Translations under genes and position numbers: made by a program
From: JACKJP01 sp050249695
GTDB lineage: Bacteria; Pseudomonadota; Alphaproteobacteria; Rhizobiales; Tepidamorphaceae
DNA length: 64,000 bases
Reading direction: 5' to 3'
NCBI GenBank assembly: GCA_050249695.1
Contig: JBFWQA010000003.1
Location: 434,001-498,000, forward strand
The notes under the pieces: generated by a model
The model's input: only the letters and a program-made list of their open reading frames with translations
Database searches by the model: none
Told to the model about the DNA's origin: nothing
Part shown: positions 45,057 to 52,867 of the stretch, piece after piece
How positions within the stretch are numbered: position 1 is the stretch's first letter
Layout of the letters: each line of letters starts with the position of its first letter

Positions 45057-46265
45057 ATGGTCAAGAGCGTAAAGAGGCCGCCGCTGCGCGGTTTGCTGGC
45101 CGTTGTGCTCGCGGCGGCGACGATTGTCTTCGCCGGGCCCGTGCGCGCGGCCGGAACCGAAGGCGCCAAGCCACTTGCCAATACCCAGCCGGCGCCTGAC
45201 GAACCCCTGCGCCTCATCGTCTCGCTGGCCGAACAGCGCATTGACGTTTACCGCGGCGACGCGCTCGTTTCGAGTTCCAATGTTTCGACCGGCCAGAACG
45301 GCTACGACACGCCGAGCGGCGTCTATTCCATCCTGCAGAAATCCAAGTGGCACCGTTCCAACATCTACAGCGCCGCGCCGATGCCCTTCATGCAGCGCCT
45401 GACTTGGTCGGGCATCGCGCTGCATGAGGGTAACGTCTCGCGCCCCTATGCCTCGCACGGCTGCATCAGGCTGCCCCGCCAGTTCGCCATGGACCTGTTC
45501 CAGATGACCGGCATCGGCACCGACGTCATCGTCGTGGCCGGCGACGCCAGGCCGCAATCCATCGTGCATCCCGCCCTGTTCCAGCCTTCTCAGGCGGCGG
45601 TCTTCGCCTCCATCGGCGGCGCCGGCGAGCTGGCCGCCGACAAGCCCTCTCCGGCCGAGGGGGCAAGCGGCGCCAGACGGCTCGACGCGCCCGTCCTGCG
45701 GGTGTCGAATTCGCCGCTGCGCATCCTCATTACCCGCCGCACCGGCCGCGAGCGCCTGAAGGATCTGCAGGGCATGCTGGCCGAACTGGGCTTCGGCCCC
45801 GGCGATATCGACGGCTATATGGGCCCCGACACCGGCCGCGCCATCCGGGCTTTCCAGCAGAGCCTGGGACTGCAGCCGACGGGGATGCTCTCGGAGGACC
45901 TTTTCGGCCAGCTTTACGCGGCCGTCGGGCGCGAGGAGATCGCCGGGCATATCTATGTCCGCCAGGATTACGTCGACCTTTTCGATGCGCCGGTGGACAT
46001 TCGCAGGCCGGACGCCCCGCTCGGGACGCATGTCTTTGCCGCGGGTGCATTCAGCCCGGCCTCCAGACGCGCCTCCTGGACGGCGCTGACGATGACGGCA
46101 GGCGAGCAATCGACGCCGGCCGAGGCGCTTGAGCGCATCGACATCCCGGCGGACATCTACCGGCGCATCTCCCTGCTGCTGACCCCCGGTACAAGCCTCA
46201 TCGTTTCCGACGCGGGGCTGGGCCGCGAGACCGGCAAGGGCACCGACTTCATCGTCCAGCCGTAG
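45057..46265 (+). CDS. L,D-transpeptidase (YkuD) with peptidoglycan-binding domain
   Basis: A 402-aa envelope enzyme that cross-links peptidoglycan (3-3 links) or attaches proteins to it. Signal peptide LLAVVLAAATIVFAGPVRAAG. The YkuD domain (about residues 50-165) ends with the active-site motif GIALHEGNVSRPYASHGCIRLPRQFA: catalytic Cys in SHGCIR, His upstream. A peptidoglycan_binding_1 domain follows at about residues 237-290 (RLKDLQGMLAELGFGPGDIDGYMG). The ATG has a G-rich SD (AAGGGGGG). The 3' end overlaps the convergent AI-2E-family gene by 17 bases. Confidence 0.93.
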   Translation: MVKSVKRPPLRGLLAVVLAAATIVFAGPVRAAGTEGAKPLANTQPAPDEPLRLIVSLAEQRIDVYRGDALVSSSNVSTGQNGYDTPSGVYSILQKSKWHRSNIYSAAPMPFMQRLTWSGIALHEGNVSRPYASHGCIRLPRQFAMDLFQMTGIGTDVIVVAGDARPQSIVHPALFQPSQAAVFASIGGAGELAADKPSPAEGASGARRLDAPVLRVSNSPLRILITRRTGRERLKDLQGMLAELGFGPGDIDGYMGPDTGRAIRAFQQSLGLQPTGMLSEDLFGQLYAAVGREEIAGHIYVRQDYVDLFDAPVDIRRPDAPLGTHVFAAGAFSPASRRASWTALTMTAGEQSTPAEALERIDIPADIYRRISLLLTPGTSLIVSDAGLGRETGKGTDFIVQP

Positions 46266-47331
46266 CGCGGTCCATCGGCACGATATTGATGAAGATCGTG
46301 TAGAAGATCAGGACCAGCGGCACGGCGACGAAGCCGCCGACAGGCCCCCAGAGCCACAGCCAGAACACGATCGCCAGAAAGACGATAAAGGGATTGAGCG
46401 TGACGTTCCGGCCGATCACATAGGGCGTCACGAACTGCGCTTCGAGAAAGTTGAAGAAGAGGTAGATCAGCGGCGGGAGAAAGACCGCCCCTCCGTCGAA
46501 GCCGGCAAGTCCGACGCCGGTGAGAATGACGACCATGATCGCCGGACCCACATAGATCACATAGTTCAGGACGCCGGCGAGCACGCCCCAGAGCAGGGCG
46601 GATTCAACCCCGACCGCCCAGAGGGCGATCGCGACCACGGCGCCCAGTCCGATATTCACCAGCGTGATGGAAAGAAGGTACCGGGAGACCAGCCGCTCGA
46701 CATCGCGGAAGACATGCGCGACACGCCAGCGCAGCCGGCGGTTGATACACAGCCGCAGGATGGCCACGCGGAACGCTTCGCGCGACGCGACATAAAAATA
46801 CAGGCTCGCAAGAAAGACGATGAATTGAGCCAGGATCGAGGGGGCCAGAATCGCGACGCTCTCGACGGCGCCGCCGTCATCAACCTTCACGCTCATCACC
46901 CCTGCGCCGCCCGTCAGGTTGCGAAGTTCTTCCTGAGCGGCGCCCAGCGTCGAGATGACGCCCTTCCAGTCGCGCACGACCGCCTGCAACCGCCGCCAGA
47001 TTTCCGGCAGCCGTTCCACCCAGTCCGAAAGCGGCACGGCAAACGCCATCACGAAGGCGGCGATGATCGTGATGAAGAGAATGACGATGATGCTGGCGGA
47101 AGCCGCCGGCGGAATTCCCGTCCGTTCCACTCGCGTGGCCAGCGGGCCGAACATCAGCCCGATGACCAGCGCCAGGGCAATGGGCGCGAAGACAAGCTTG
47201 GCGAAATAGAGAACGCCGACCAGCGCTGTCAGGCCGATGCCGACGACCGCGAGCCGCGAGGCCCGGCCCAGAATGATCTCGAAATCCGTCTTCGGACGAA
47301 GTCGAGAGTCAAAATAGGCTCGCCGCGCCAT
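46249..47331 (-). CDS. AI-2E family transporter (TqsA/PerM-like)
   Basis: A 360-aa membrane protein of the UPF0118/AI-2 exporter family. ATG 47331 follows GGGGGCCC. About eight hydrophobic segments; family marks are FAKLVFAPIALALVIGLMFGPLATRVER near the N-terminus, VLAGVLNYVIYVGPAI, and the C-terminal LNPFIVFLAIVFWLWLWGPVGGFVAVPLVLI with the conserved G-P-x-G-G-F. Substrates across the family vary (AI-2, indole, Na+/H+), so none is assigned. Confidence 0.9.
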   Translation of the reverse strand: MARRAYFDSRLRPKTDFEIILGRASRLAVVGIGLTALVGVLYFAKLVFAPIALALVIGLMFGPLATRVERTGIPPAASASIIVILFITIIAAFVMAFAVPLSDWVERLPEIWRRLQAVVRDWKGVISTLGAAQEELRNLTGGAGVMSVKVDDGGAVESVAILAPSILAQFIVFLASLYFYVASREAFRVAILRLCINRRLRWRVAHVFRDVERLVSRYLLSITLVNIGLGAVVAIALWAVGVESALLWGVLAGVLNYVIYVGPAIMVVILTGVGLAGFDGGAVFLPPLIYLFFNFLEAQFVTPYVIGRNVTLNPFIVFLAIVFWLWLWGPVGGFVAVPLVLIFYTIFINIVPMDRATAGR

Positions 47332-47499
47332 GTTGGGCCCCCAAATCCACTGCGTGCATGGTGGTTGTCCCCGCCGGCCGCTCACGTGAAACGGCGATCC
47401 GGCATTTTCCGGGACGGTCGATTGGACGTTGGGGACTCTCGCCTCTGCTCCGAATCTGCGGTCCGAAACAGAGAAGGTGTCCTTGGTCGAGGCCGCGGC

Positions 47500-47829
47500 T
47501 CACTGCGAAGCGGTGTTGGCGTCCACCGTTCCGGCAAGCCTTGTCGGCGCGGAGTTGGCGCCGTTCAGCGGACGCAGTTCGGCATAGAGTTCGCCGCGAG
47601 TGGACATGTGCCAGATCAGGGAAACCTCAGACGGGCTGTAACCCGCTGCGACCGGCAGACACTGACCGATCCGCTGCGGTCCGGAATCGTCCCGCTTCAG
47701 AGCGTGCTCCAGCCCCTCCTCGCAAGCTGCGACACTGACATATTCCTTCGCGGAATGAACTGCCTCGCGGCAGACTCTCATCTCGTCATTGCAGGCAATG
47801 AGCAACATGATCGCTGTGACCGGTTCCAT
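47500..47829 (-). CDS. Conserved-type hypothetical protein, four Cys, EcfG-type promoter
   Basis: 109 aa, not recognised. ATG 47829 has a perfect-looking SD (AAGGAGAC), so the gene is believable. A short hydrophobic N-terminus (VTAIMLLIAC) is followed by four cysteines at residues 13, 20, 36 and 57, spaced as in small disulfide-stabilised or metal-binding proteins. L-I-A-C resembles a lipobox, but there is no positive n-region, so a lipoprotein is unlikely. An EcfG-type promoter (GGAAC-N17-CGTT) stands 30 bases upstream, divergent to that of csbD. It is therefore probably a stress-response gene of unknown function. Confidence 0.75.
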   Translation of the reverse strand: MEPVTAIMLLIACNDEMRVCREAVHSAKEYVSVAACEEGLEHALKRDDSGPQRIGQCLPVAAGYSPSEVSLIWHMSTRGELYAELRPLNGANSAPTRLAGTVDANTASQ

Positions 47830-47859
47830 CTTCGTCTCCTTCGCCTCCAGTGACCGATA

Positions 47860-47885
47860 AACGAGGCGGGAGCCCACAATGTTCC
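47860..47885 (-). promoter_or_regulatory. EcfG-type promoter of the four-Cys gene
   Basis: Minus-strand GGAAC (47885-47881), 17 bases, CGTT (47863-47860). This matches the alphaproteobacterial general-stress sigma factor consensus exactly and sits 30 bases before the start codon. Confidence 0.8.
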
Positions 47886-47931
47886 CTGCACGGCAAGCGA
47901 CCGTCTGGAAGAAGAAGAAGGTGGGTCGGTG

Positions 47932-47956
47932 GGAACGGCGGGCCCTGGCCTGCGTT
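47932..47956 (+). promoter_or_regulatory. EcfG-type promoter of csbD
   Basis: GGAAC at 47932-47936, 16 bases, CGTT at 47953-47956. An exact EcfG consensus match, 68 bases before the csbD-family ATG and divergent to the promoter at 47860-47885. Confidence 0.8.
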
Positions 47957-48024
47957 TTATCGGCGGTATTCCGGATGGGCCAACGAGGCCGAACCGGCAA
48001 ACACAAGGCAGGAGGCCACAGCAT

Positions 48025-48222
48025 ATGAACTGGAATCAGGTCGAAGGAAACTGGGAGCAATTCAAAGGCAGCGTGCAGAAGCAATGGGGCAAGCTGACCG
48101 GGGACGATCTCGATGTCGTCGCCGGAAATCGCAAACAGCTGTCCGGCCGCATTCAGGAGCAGTACGGCAAGACCCAGGAAGAAGCCGATCGTGAAATCGA
48201 CGCCTGGCTCTCCAAAAACTGA
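48025..48222 (+). CDS. CsbD family stress protein
   Basis: A 65-aa hydrophilic protein matching the CsbD family: MNWNQVEGNWEQFKGSVQKQWGKLTGDDLDVVAGNRKQLSGRIQ with W-x-x-x-K-G and L-x-G-R-I-Q-E-x-Y blocks. Family members are small helical proteins strongly induced by general stress; their molecular role is unknown. SD GGAGG lies 10 bases before the ATG. An EcfG-type promoter lies upstream and a terminator lies just after the stop. Confidence 0.93.
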   Translation: MNWNQVEGNWEQFKGSVQKQWGKLTGDDLDVVAGNRKQLSGRIQEQYGKTQEEADREIDAWLSKN

Positions 48223-48244
48223 AGCTAACGCCAGAGTGCTAACG

Positions 48245-48273
48245 AAGGACCGGCTGAAAAGGCCGGCCCTTTA
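48245..48273 (+). terminator. Terminator after csbD
   Basis: AAGGACCGGC, a short TGAAAA loop, then GGCCGGCCCTTT: a GC-rich stem with one mismatch followed by a short T run, 22 bases after the csbD stop. Confidence 0.65.
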
Positions 48274-48322
48274 TGTTTGCAACCTGGCGTCCGCCGGGCT
48301 CTTTCGGGGCGCAGGCAGCCCA

Positions 48323-48351
48323 AGAAAAACCCCGCCGAAAATCGACGGGGT
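48323..48351 (-). terminator. Second terminator downstream of DUF1328 gene
   Basis: On the minus strand, CCCCGTCGATTTTCGGCGGGG followed by TTTTTC. A stem with a strong U-tract, read after leftward transcription from the DUF1328 gene. Confidence 0.7.
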
Positions 48352-48358
48352 CTGCAAC

Positions 48359-48391
48359 AAGGGCCGGCTCCGCGAGCCGGCCCTTTTCTCG
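48359..48391. terminator. Bidirectional terminator between csbD and DUF1328 genes
   Basis: AAGGGCCGGCTC / GAGCCGGCCCTT inverted repeat (12 bp, 2-4-base loop) followed on the plus strand by TTCTC. It starts 14 bases after the DUF1328 stop and can serve both strands. Confidence 0.7.
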
Positions 48392-48404
48392 ATCCTATCC
48401 GCCC

Positions 48405-48569
48405 TTAGGCACGCCGGACAAATCCGACGACCAGCGAAATCACCAGGAACAGCAGGAAGAGATAGAACAGAATCTGGGCGATACCTGCCGAGGCACCGGC
48501 GATACCGCCAAAGCCGAGAACGCCCGCCACGATGGCCACGACAAGGAAGATAAGAGCGTAATAAAGCAT
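48405..48569 (-). CDS. DUF1328 family small membrane protein
   Basis: 54 aa, almost entirely hydrophobic: two TM helices (MLYYALIFLVVAIVAGVLGFGG and IAQILFYLFLLFLVISLVVG) with a Gly/Ala turn G-I-A-G-A-S-A-G, ending R-R-A. This is the DUF1328/UPF0391 signature (YtjA-like). It is stress-induced in many proteobacteria and of unknown function. SD AGGAGG sits 5 bases before ATG 48569. An EcfG-type promoter lies 34 bases upstream and two terminators lie downstream. Confidence 0.93.
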   Translation of the reverse strand: MLYYALIFLVVAIVAGVLGFGGIAGASAGIAQILFYLFLLFLVISLVVGFVRRA

Positions 48570-48603
48570 TTCTGCCTCCTTCACGAAATCAATCACGGTA
48601 AAC

Positions 48604-48628
48604 AACGGGCCTTGTCGCCGAAGGTTCC
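48604..48628 (-). promoter_or_regulatory. EcfG-type promoter of DUF1328 gene
   Basis: Minus-strand GGAAC (48628-48624), 16 bases, CGTT (48607-48604), 34 bases before the ATG. Exact consensus. Confidence 0.8.
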
Positions 48629-48740
48629 CCGACCTGTCAGGCTCGCAAGTCCCGCAGATAAGCTGCGCCGTGTCAGGATTTCCTGTCCGGCCCAGCGTGC
48701 GCCGCGAACGCTTCCGCACGCTGCGCCGCGTGGTCCCTTC

Positions 48741-49535
48741 TCACGCGGCCCGCTCGGACGTATCGTTGAAGAACAGGGCCTGGCTGATCAACGCCTTCAC
48801 CATATCGGCGTTGAACGGCTTGGTGACGAGGAACGTCGGCTCCGGCCGCTCCCCTGTCAGCAGCCGCTCCGGGAAGGCCGTGATGAAGATGACGGGAATT
48901 TCGCTCGTCTTGAGAATGTCGTTCACCGCATCGATGCCCGAACTGCCGTCGGCAAGCTGAATATCGGCCAGCACCATCTTCGGCCGGTCGGCATTGAACA
49001 GCTTCACCGCCTCGGTATGGGTGCGTGCGATGCCGGTCACGCGATGACCCAGGCTCTCCACCATCGCCTCGATATCCATCGCGATGAGAGGCTCGTCCTC
49101 GATGATCAGAATGTCTGTCGCCACCTGGCGGGAGATTTCCTGTGAGGCTTCCGTCAGCAGCTGGTTCACCCGTTCCGGCGACACGTTGAGGATGGCCGCC
49201 GTCTCATCTACGGAGAAGCCTTCCACCGACACCAGCAGGAAGGCCTGGCGGGCGATCGGCGGAATTGTCTGCAGGTTGGCCGCCGCCCTCTGCTCCCATG
49301 CGAACGGCGACGGTGTCGGGCTCACATCGATCGAGGTGGAACCGAACAAGGTGGCGAAGAGTTTGTAGAGCGACACCCTGTCGTCGCCGGTTTCGGGAAA
49401 GATCGAGACGTCGGCGATAAGCGCTTCGAGCGTTGCCGCGACATAGGCATCGCCGGAAGTCTGGGAACCGGCTACCGCTCGAGCGTATCGACGAAGATAG
49501 GGCAGATGAGCGGCAATGCGGGCGGATAATGTCAT
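48741..49535 (-). CDS. phyR: PhyR general stress response regulator (sigma-like domain plus receiver)
   Basis: A 264-aa anti-anti-sigma factor. ATG 49535 has SD GAGGGAGAA. Residues ~1-130 are a sigma-ECF-like output domain lacking promoter-binding function (LPYLRRYARAVAGSQTSGDAYVAATLEAL; FLLVSVEGFSVDETAAILNVSPERVNQLL). Residues ~140-260 are a receiver: LIIEDEPLIAMDIEAM, phospho-Asp in MVLADIQLADGSSGIDA, IFITAFPERL and VTKPFNAD. When phosphorylated it captures NepR and frees EcfG. It diverges from nepR-ecfG over a 144-bp gap, the standard alphaproteobacterial arrangement. Confidence 0.97.
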   Translation of the reverse strand: MTLSARIAAHLPYLRRYARAVAGSQTSGDAYVAATLEALIADVSIFPETGDDRVSLYKLFATLFGSTSIDVSPTPSPFAWEQRAAANLQTIPPIARQAFLLVSVEGFSVDETAAILNVSPERVNQLLTEASQEISRQVATDILIIEDEPLIAMDIEAMVESLGHRVTGIARTHTEAVKLFNADRPKMVLADIQLADGSSGIDAVNDILKTSEIPVIFITAFPERLLTGERPEPTFLVTKPFNADMVKALISQALFFNDTSERAA

Positions 49536-49579
49536 ACACAATTCTCCCTCGTGGACGTGATACGCCTGATGGGACCAAG

Positions 49580-49604
49580 AATGCGCGGCCTCAAAATAAG
49601 TTCC
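49580..49604 (-). promoter_or_regulatory. EcfG-like promoter of phyR, CATT -10
   Basis: Minus-strand GGAAC (49604-49600), 16 bases, CATT (49583-49580), 44 bases before phyR. The -10 differs from CGTT at one base, but the divergent nepR promoter carries the same variant. Confidence 0.6.
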
Positions 49605-49612
49605 TTACGGTT

Positions 49613-49637
49613 GGAACTTTTGCGTCGATGATGCATT
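49613..49637 (+). promoter_or_regulatory. EcfG-like promoter of nepR-ecfG, CATT -10
   Basis: GGAAC at 49613-49617, 16 bases, CATT at 49634-49637, 51 bases before the chosen nepR ATG. It is consistent with autoregulation of the sigma factor. Confidence 0.6.
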
Positions 49638-49688
49638 TTGAGCCATTAATGCTGCCCTGGAAACATTTTGCGCGGAACAATGCGATTC

Positions 49689-49904
49689 ATGGATGATCAA
49701 GACAAGGCAGGTTCGTCGAAATCTCGCCGGACGCCTTTGACCGAAAACCCGAACGACGCGATCAGCCGAAAGCTTCAGGCGTTGTACTCTTCGCTTGAGC
49801 AGGAGGAGATTCCGCCGCGTTTTCTTGACCTGCTGGAGAAGCTGGACGAGGCGGAACAGGCGTCGGGCGCCAGCGGCAGCCGGTCGGCCGGGCCTCGTGG
49901 CTGA
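49689..49904 (+). CDS. nepR: NepR anti-sigma factor
   Basis: A 71-aa protein that holds EcfG inactive until PhyR~P displaces it. The conserved core is NDAISRKLQALYSSLEQEEIPPRFLDLLEKLDEAEQ, the two-helix NepR signature, with acidic/basic flexible ends. The start is uncertain: ATG 49689 (MDDQDKAG) is used, but ATG 49680 is three codons longer and closer to GCGGAA. The stop lies 10 bases before the ecfG ATG. Confidence 0.93.
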   Translation: MDDQDKAGSSKSRRTPLTENPNDAISRKLQALYSSLEQEEIPPRFLDLLEKLDEAEQASGASGSRSAGPRG

Positions 49905-49914
49905 AGAGAATATC

Positions 49915-50493
49915 ATGAACGATAGGGTCGGCGACGATTCAACTCAGCGGCAGAATGCCTTCAAGCGGGAGATGCTCAGTCTTCTGCCGGGACTGCGCGC
50001 ATTCGCGATGTCATTGTGCGGGCGGCACGATAAGGCTGACGATCTCGTCCAGGAAACGATCATGAAGGCCTGGGCGAAACAGACGAGCTACCAGCCCGAC
50101 ACCAACATGAAGGCGTGGCTGTTCACGATCCTGCGCAACGAGTTCTACAGCCAGATGCGCAAGCGCGGTCGCGAAGTGTCCGATGCGGACGGCATCCTGA
50201 CCGAGAAGCTGTCGACTCACCCCTCCCAGTATGGGGCGCTCGACCTCCAGGATTTCCGCAAGGCGCTCGAAACCCTTCCCGACGATCAGCGGGAGGCCAT
50301 CATTCTCGTCGGCGCGTCGGGTTTTGCCTATGAGGAGGCAGCGGAAATCTGCGGGTGCGCAACGGGCACCATCAAAAGTCGCGTCAGTCGCGCGAGAAGC
50401 CGCCTGCAGGAAATTCTGAGCGTGCGGGGCGACGATGATTTCGGCCCCGATGCCGGCACCGCCGCCGTCGTCTCCAAGATATTCGCCGCATGA
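49915..50493 (+). CDS. ecfG: ECF sigma factor of the general stress response
   Basis: A 192-aa ECF15-type sigma factor. Region 2: LLPGLRAFAMSLCGRHDKADDLVQETIMKAW (core-binding) followed by NMKAWLFTILRNEFYSQMRKRGRE (-10 recognition). Region 4: ALETLPDDQREAIILVGASGFAYEEAAEICGCATGTIKSRVSRARSRLQEIL, the -35-binding HTH. It would direct transcription from the GGAAC-N16/17-CGTT promoters found repeatedly in this 10-kb region. It is co-transcribed with nepR (10-base gap). Confidence 0.96.
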   Translation: MNDRVGDDSTQRQNAFKREMLSLLPGLRAFAMSLCGRHDKADDLVQETIMKAWAKQTSYQPDTNMKAWLFTILRNEFYSQMRKRGREVSDADGILTEKLSTHPSQYGALDLQDFRKALETLPDDQREAIILVGASGFAYEEAAEICGCATGTIKSRVSRARSRLQEILSVRGDDDFGPDAGTAAVVSKIFAA

Positions 50494-50632
50494 GAGTAAG
50501 GCCACTGCGACCGCGCCCTCTCTCCTGAGGTTCAACGATTTGTGCGCATGCCACGCGCGCCAAACCTTTATGAGTACACGACCTGGACGTGCTGGCCGCC
50601 GCGACGGCAACGACCGTTGGGGGGAACGGGCG

Positions 50633-51382
50633 ATGAGCGCAAGGACGACGAAGTTCGGCTGTGTGCCGTGCGACGAGTGCCCGTTGCGCGCGCTGGAGAT
50701 ATTCAGGCCGTTCACCGACAAGGAACTCGCCTTCATGCTGGAATTCAAGCGGGGTGAGCTACGCGTGGAGTCGGGCGCAACGGTCTTGGTCGAGGGGGCT
50801 CACAGTGCCCATCTCTATACGGTTCTGTCCGGGTGGGGCTTTCGCTACAAGACGCTCGAGGACGGCCGCCGGCAGATTCTGAACTACGTGCTGCCCGGAG
50901 ACCTCATAGGGCTTCAGGGGCCGGTCCTTGGCGAGATGCAGCATTCCGTGGAAGCGCTTCAGCCGATCGTGCTGTGCGTGTTTGAGCGTGATCGCCTGAA
51001 TCGCCTGTTTCAGAATCATCCTTCGCTCGCCTACGACGTCACCTGGCTTGCCGCACGCGAGGAAAGCATGCTGGACGATCACCTGCTGAGCGTGGGCCGG
51101 CGCACCGCGGCGGAAAGAGCCGCCTATCTTCTGTCGTTCCTGCACCAGCGCATGGACGCGCTTGGCCTTGGAGGAAACCCGACGCGTATCCCCGTGACCC
51201 AGACGCATATTGCCGACACGCTGGGGCTGTCCAGCGTTCACACGAACCGCACGCTGCGCAAGCTGGCCGCGCGAGGCTATATCCGGTGGGAATTGGGGGG
51301 CTGCACGATCGTCAAGCCGGAAGCGCTGCTTGTGCTGTCCGGCTGGGACGGGATCGTGGAAGCCGCGCGCCCGTTGATCTGA
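50633..51382 (+). CDS. Crp/Fnr family regulator with N-terminal Cys cluster
   Basis: A 249-aa regulator. ATG 50633 follows GGGGGGAAC. Cysteines 10, 13 and 16 (FGCVPCDECPLR) plus Cys115 (PIVLCVFERD) could hold an Fe-S cluster, though the C-x2-C-x2-C spacing is not that of E. coli FNR. The cyclic-nucleotide-fold domain spans about residues 30-150 (VEGAHSAHLYTVLSGWGFRYKTLEDGRRQILNYVLPGDLIGL). The HTH is VTQTHIADTLGLSSVHTNRTLRKLAARG. It sits between ecfG and a lipid-kinase gene. Its targets are unknown, and a link to stress or redox control is inferred. Confidence 0.88.
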   Translation: MSARTTKFGCVPCDECPLRALEIFRPFTDKELAFMLEFKRGELRVESGATVLVEGAHSAHLYTVLSGWGFRYKTLEDGRRQILNYVLPGDLIGLQGPVLGEMQHSVEALQPIVLCVFERDRLNRLFQNHPSLAYDVTWLAAREESMLDDHLLSVGRRTAAERAAYLLSFLHQRMDALGLGGNPTRIPVTQTHIADTLGLSSVHTNRTLRKLAARGYIRWELGGCTIVKPEALLVLSGWDGIVEAARPLI

Positions 51383-51407
51383 TGGCGCCGGCGCGACAGG
51401 TGTATGC

Positions 51408-52313
51408 ATGCGGATAATGGCTGTACTCAACCCGACAAGCGGCTCCTTGATATCGGACGATCCCCATCGGCTCGGCACGAGACTGGTGTCCCTGTTCGCC
51501 GCGCAAGGTCACGAACTCGACTACCTGACGCCGGATGGCTCCGAACTGCTCGCGACGATCGAGCGGTTGGCTGCCGATTCCTCGCTCGATGCGATTATCG
51601 CCTGCGGCGGCGATGGAACCGCCTCGGCGGCGGCAGGGCTCGCCTGGAAACATGGAAAGGCGCTCGGCATTCTTCCAACCGGGACGATGAACCTTTTCGC
51701 CCGCTCCCTCGGCGTGCCGCTCGCCATCGATCAGGCGGCCGAGGCGCTCGCCGCCGGGCATCTGGCGGATGTCGACATCGCAACTGTCAATGGGCGGCCT
51801 TTTGTCCATCAGCTCTCGGTAGGTCTTCACCCGCGAACCGTGCGGCTCCGTCGCGGATTCTCCTATAACTCGCGCGTCGGCAAGATCGTGGCGAGCGCAC
51901 GGGCGTTTCTGGCCAGTATTGGACGGCCGCCCGTCTTCAGCGTGGAGATCGAAACGTCCGCCGGCACCTGGACCGGCTCCACGAGCGCCTTGTCGATCTC
52001 AAACAATCCTTACGGGCCGGGTCACCTGCCTTACGCCGATCGCCTCGATTCGGGCCAGCTCGGCATCTATGTGACCGGGCCGCTCGACCGGCGTCAGAGC
52101 CTTCAGCTCGCTGCGGATATGACATTGGGAAGCTGGGACGCGAGCCCTTACCTCAGGAAAGAATTGGCATCGCGGGCGGTGATTGCTTTTCCCGATCTCA
52201 CACGCGCGGCCAAGGCCGTCGTCGACGGCGAACTCATACCGCTCGAGCGCAAGCTCGACTTCAGGCTGCATGCGGGGGCGCTCAAGGTGCTGGCCCCCGC
52301 GACAACGGGCTGA
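51408..52313 (+). CDS. Diacylglycerol kinase family lipid kinase
   Basis: A 301-aa DAGK-catalytic-domain protein. The ATP-binding motif ACGGDGTASAAAGLAW (about residues 64-79) and the following LPTGTMNLFARSLGVP are the family signature. The C-terminal beta-sandwich includes VVDGELIPLERKLDFRLH. Members phosphorylate diacylglycerol, sphingoid bases or other lipids in the membrane; the lipid is not determined. The gene starts 25 bases after the crp-like stop and may be co-transcribed. It is convergent with dps (16-bp gap). Confidence 0.9.
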   Translation: MRIMAVLNPTSGSLISDDPHRLGTRLVSLFAAQGHELDYLTPDGSELLATIERLAADSSLDAIIACGGDGTASAAAGLAWKHGKALGILPTGTMNLFARSLGVPLAIDQAAEALAAGHLADVDIATVNGRPFVHQLSVGLHPRTVRLRRGFSYNSRVGKIVASARAFLASIGRPPVFSVEIETSAGTWTGSTSALSISNNPYGPGHLPYADRLDSGQLGIYVTGPLDRRQSLQLAADMTLGSWDASPYLRKELASRAVIAFPDLTRAAKAVVDGELIPLERKLDFRLHAGALKVLAPATTG

Positions 52314-52329
52314 GAAAAGCCGTACCAGA

Positions 52330-52842
52330 TCACTCTGCGACGATGGCTCGGAGCATCCACAAGGCCTTCTCATGAAATGTCAGGCGTTGCGTCAGCATGT
52401 CTTCGGTCACCACGTCTTCCACCTCTCCGGCCCTGCCCGCCGCTTCGCGCATGACCAGCACGGCCGCCTCATGCGTTTCGATCAGGTCGTGCACCATTTC
52501 GTCCGCGCTGAGGTGATCGACCTCGCCCTTCTTCGGTGCGAACGCGGAGGCATCGACGACATTGACCGGAGCAAGATAGCCCAGAGCGCGAATACGCTCC
52601 GCGATGACGTCGGTCGCTTCGAACAACGCATTGTAGTGCTCTTCGGTCAGTTCGTGCAGCGACCTGAAGAGCGGCCCGACGACATTCCAGTGATAGATGT
52701 GGCTCTTGATCGTCAGTTGATAGGTCTTTGCGAGAATGTCGGACAATCTTTCCGACATATCCTCAAGATATGCAGGCTCCAGGCCGATATTGCTCTTTGA
52801 AGGATGGGCAACCGGCTTCAGCACGCTGGCAGTCCTTGTCAT
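52330..52842 (-). CDS. dps: Dps-family ferritin-like DNA-protection protein
   Basis: A 170-aa 12-mer ferritin-like protein that oxidises Fe2+ with H2O2 and protects DNA. Di-iron ligands are visible in the family blocks KSHIYHWNVVGPLFRSLHELTEEHYNALFEATDVIAERIRALG (His...Asp/Glu). The ATG at 52842 has SD GGAAGGGAAA. It lies 25 bases after a small membrane-protein gene on the same strand; both share an EcfG-type promoter at 53103-53128. Dps is a standard general-stress output. Confidence 0.95.
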   Translation of the reverse strand: MTRTASVLKPVAHPSKSNIGLEPAYLEDMSERLSDILAKTYQLTIKSHIYHWNVVGPLFRSLHELTEEHYNALFEATDVIAERIRALGYLAPVNVVDASAFAPKKGEVDHLSADEMVHDLIETHEAAVLVMREAAGRAGEVEDVVTEDMLTQRLTFHEKALWMLRAIVAE

Positions 52843-52867
52843 GGTATTTCCCTTCCGCTTCGGTGGT

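Noticed and set aside
47541..47541. Lipoprotein signal (L-I-A-C) in the four-Cys protein
   Set aside because: The N-terminus has no positive charges and the hydrophobic stretch is too short, so a lipobox is probably accidental.
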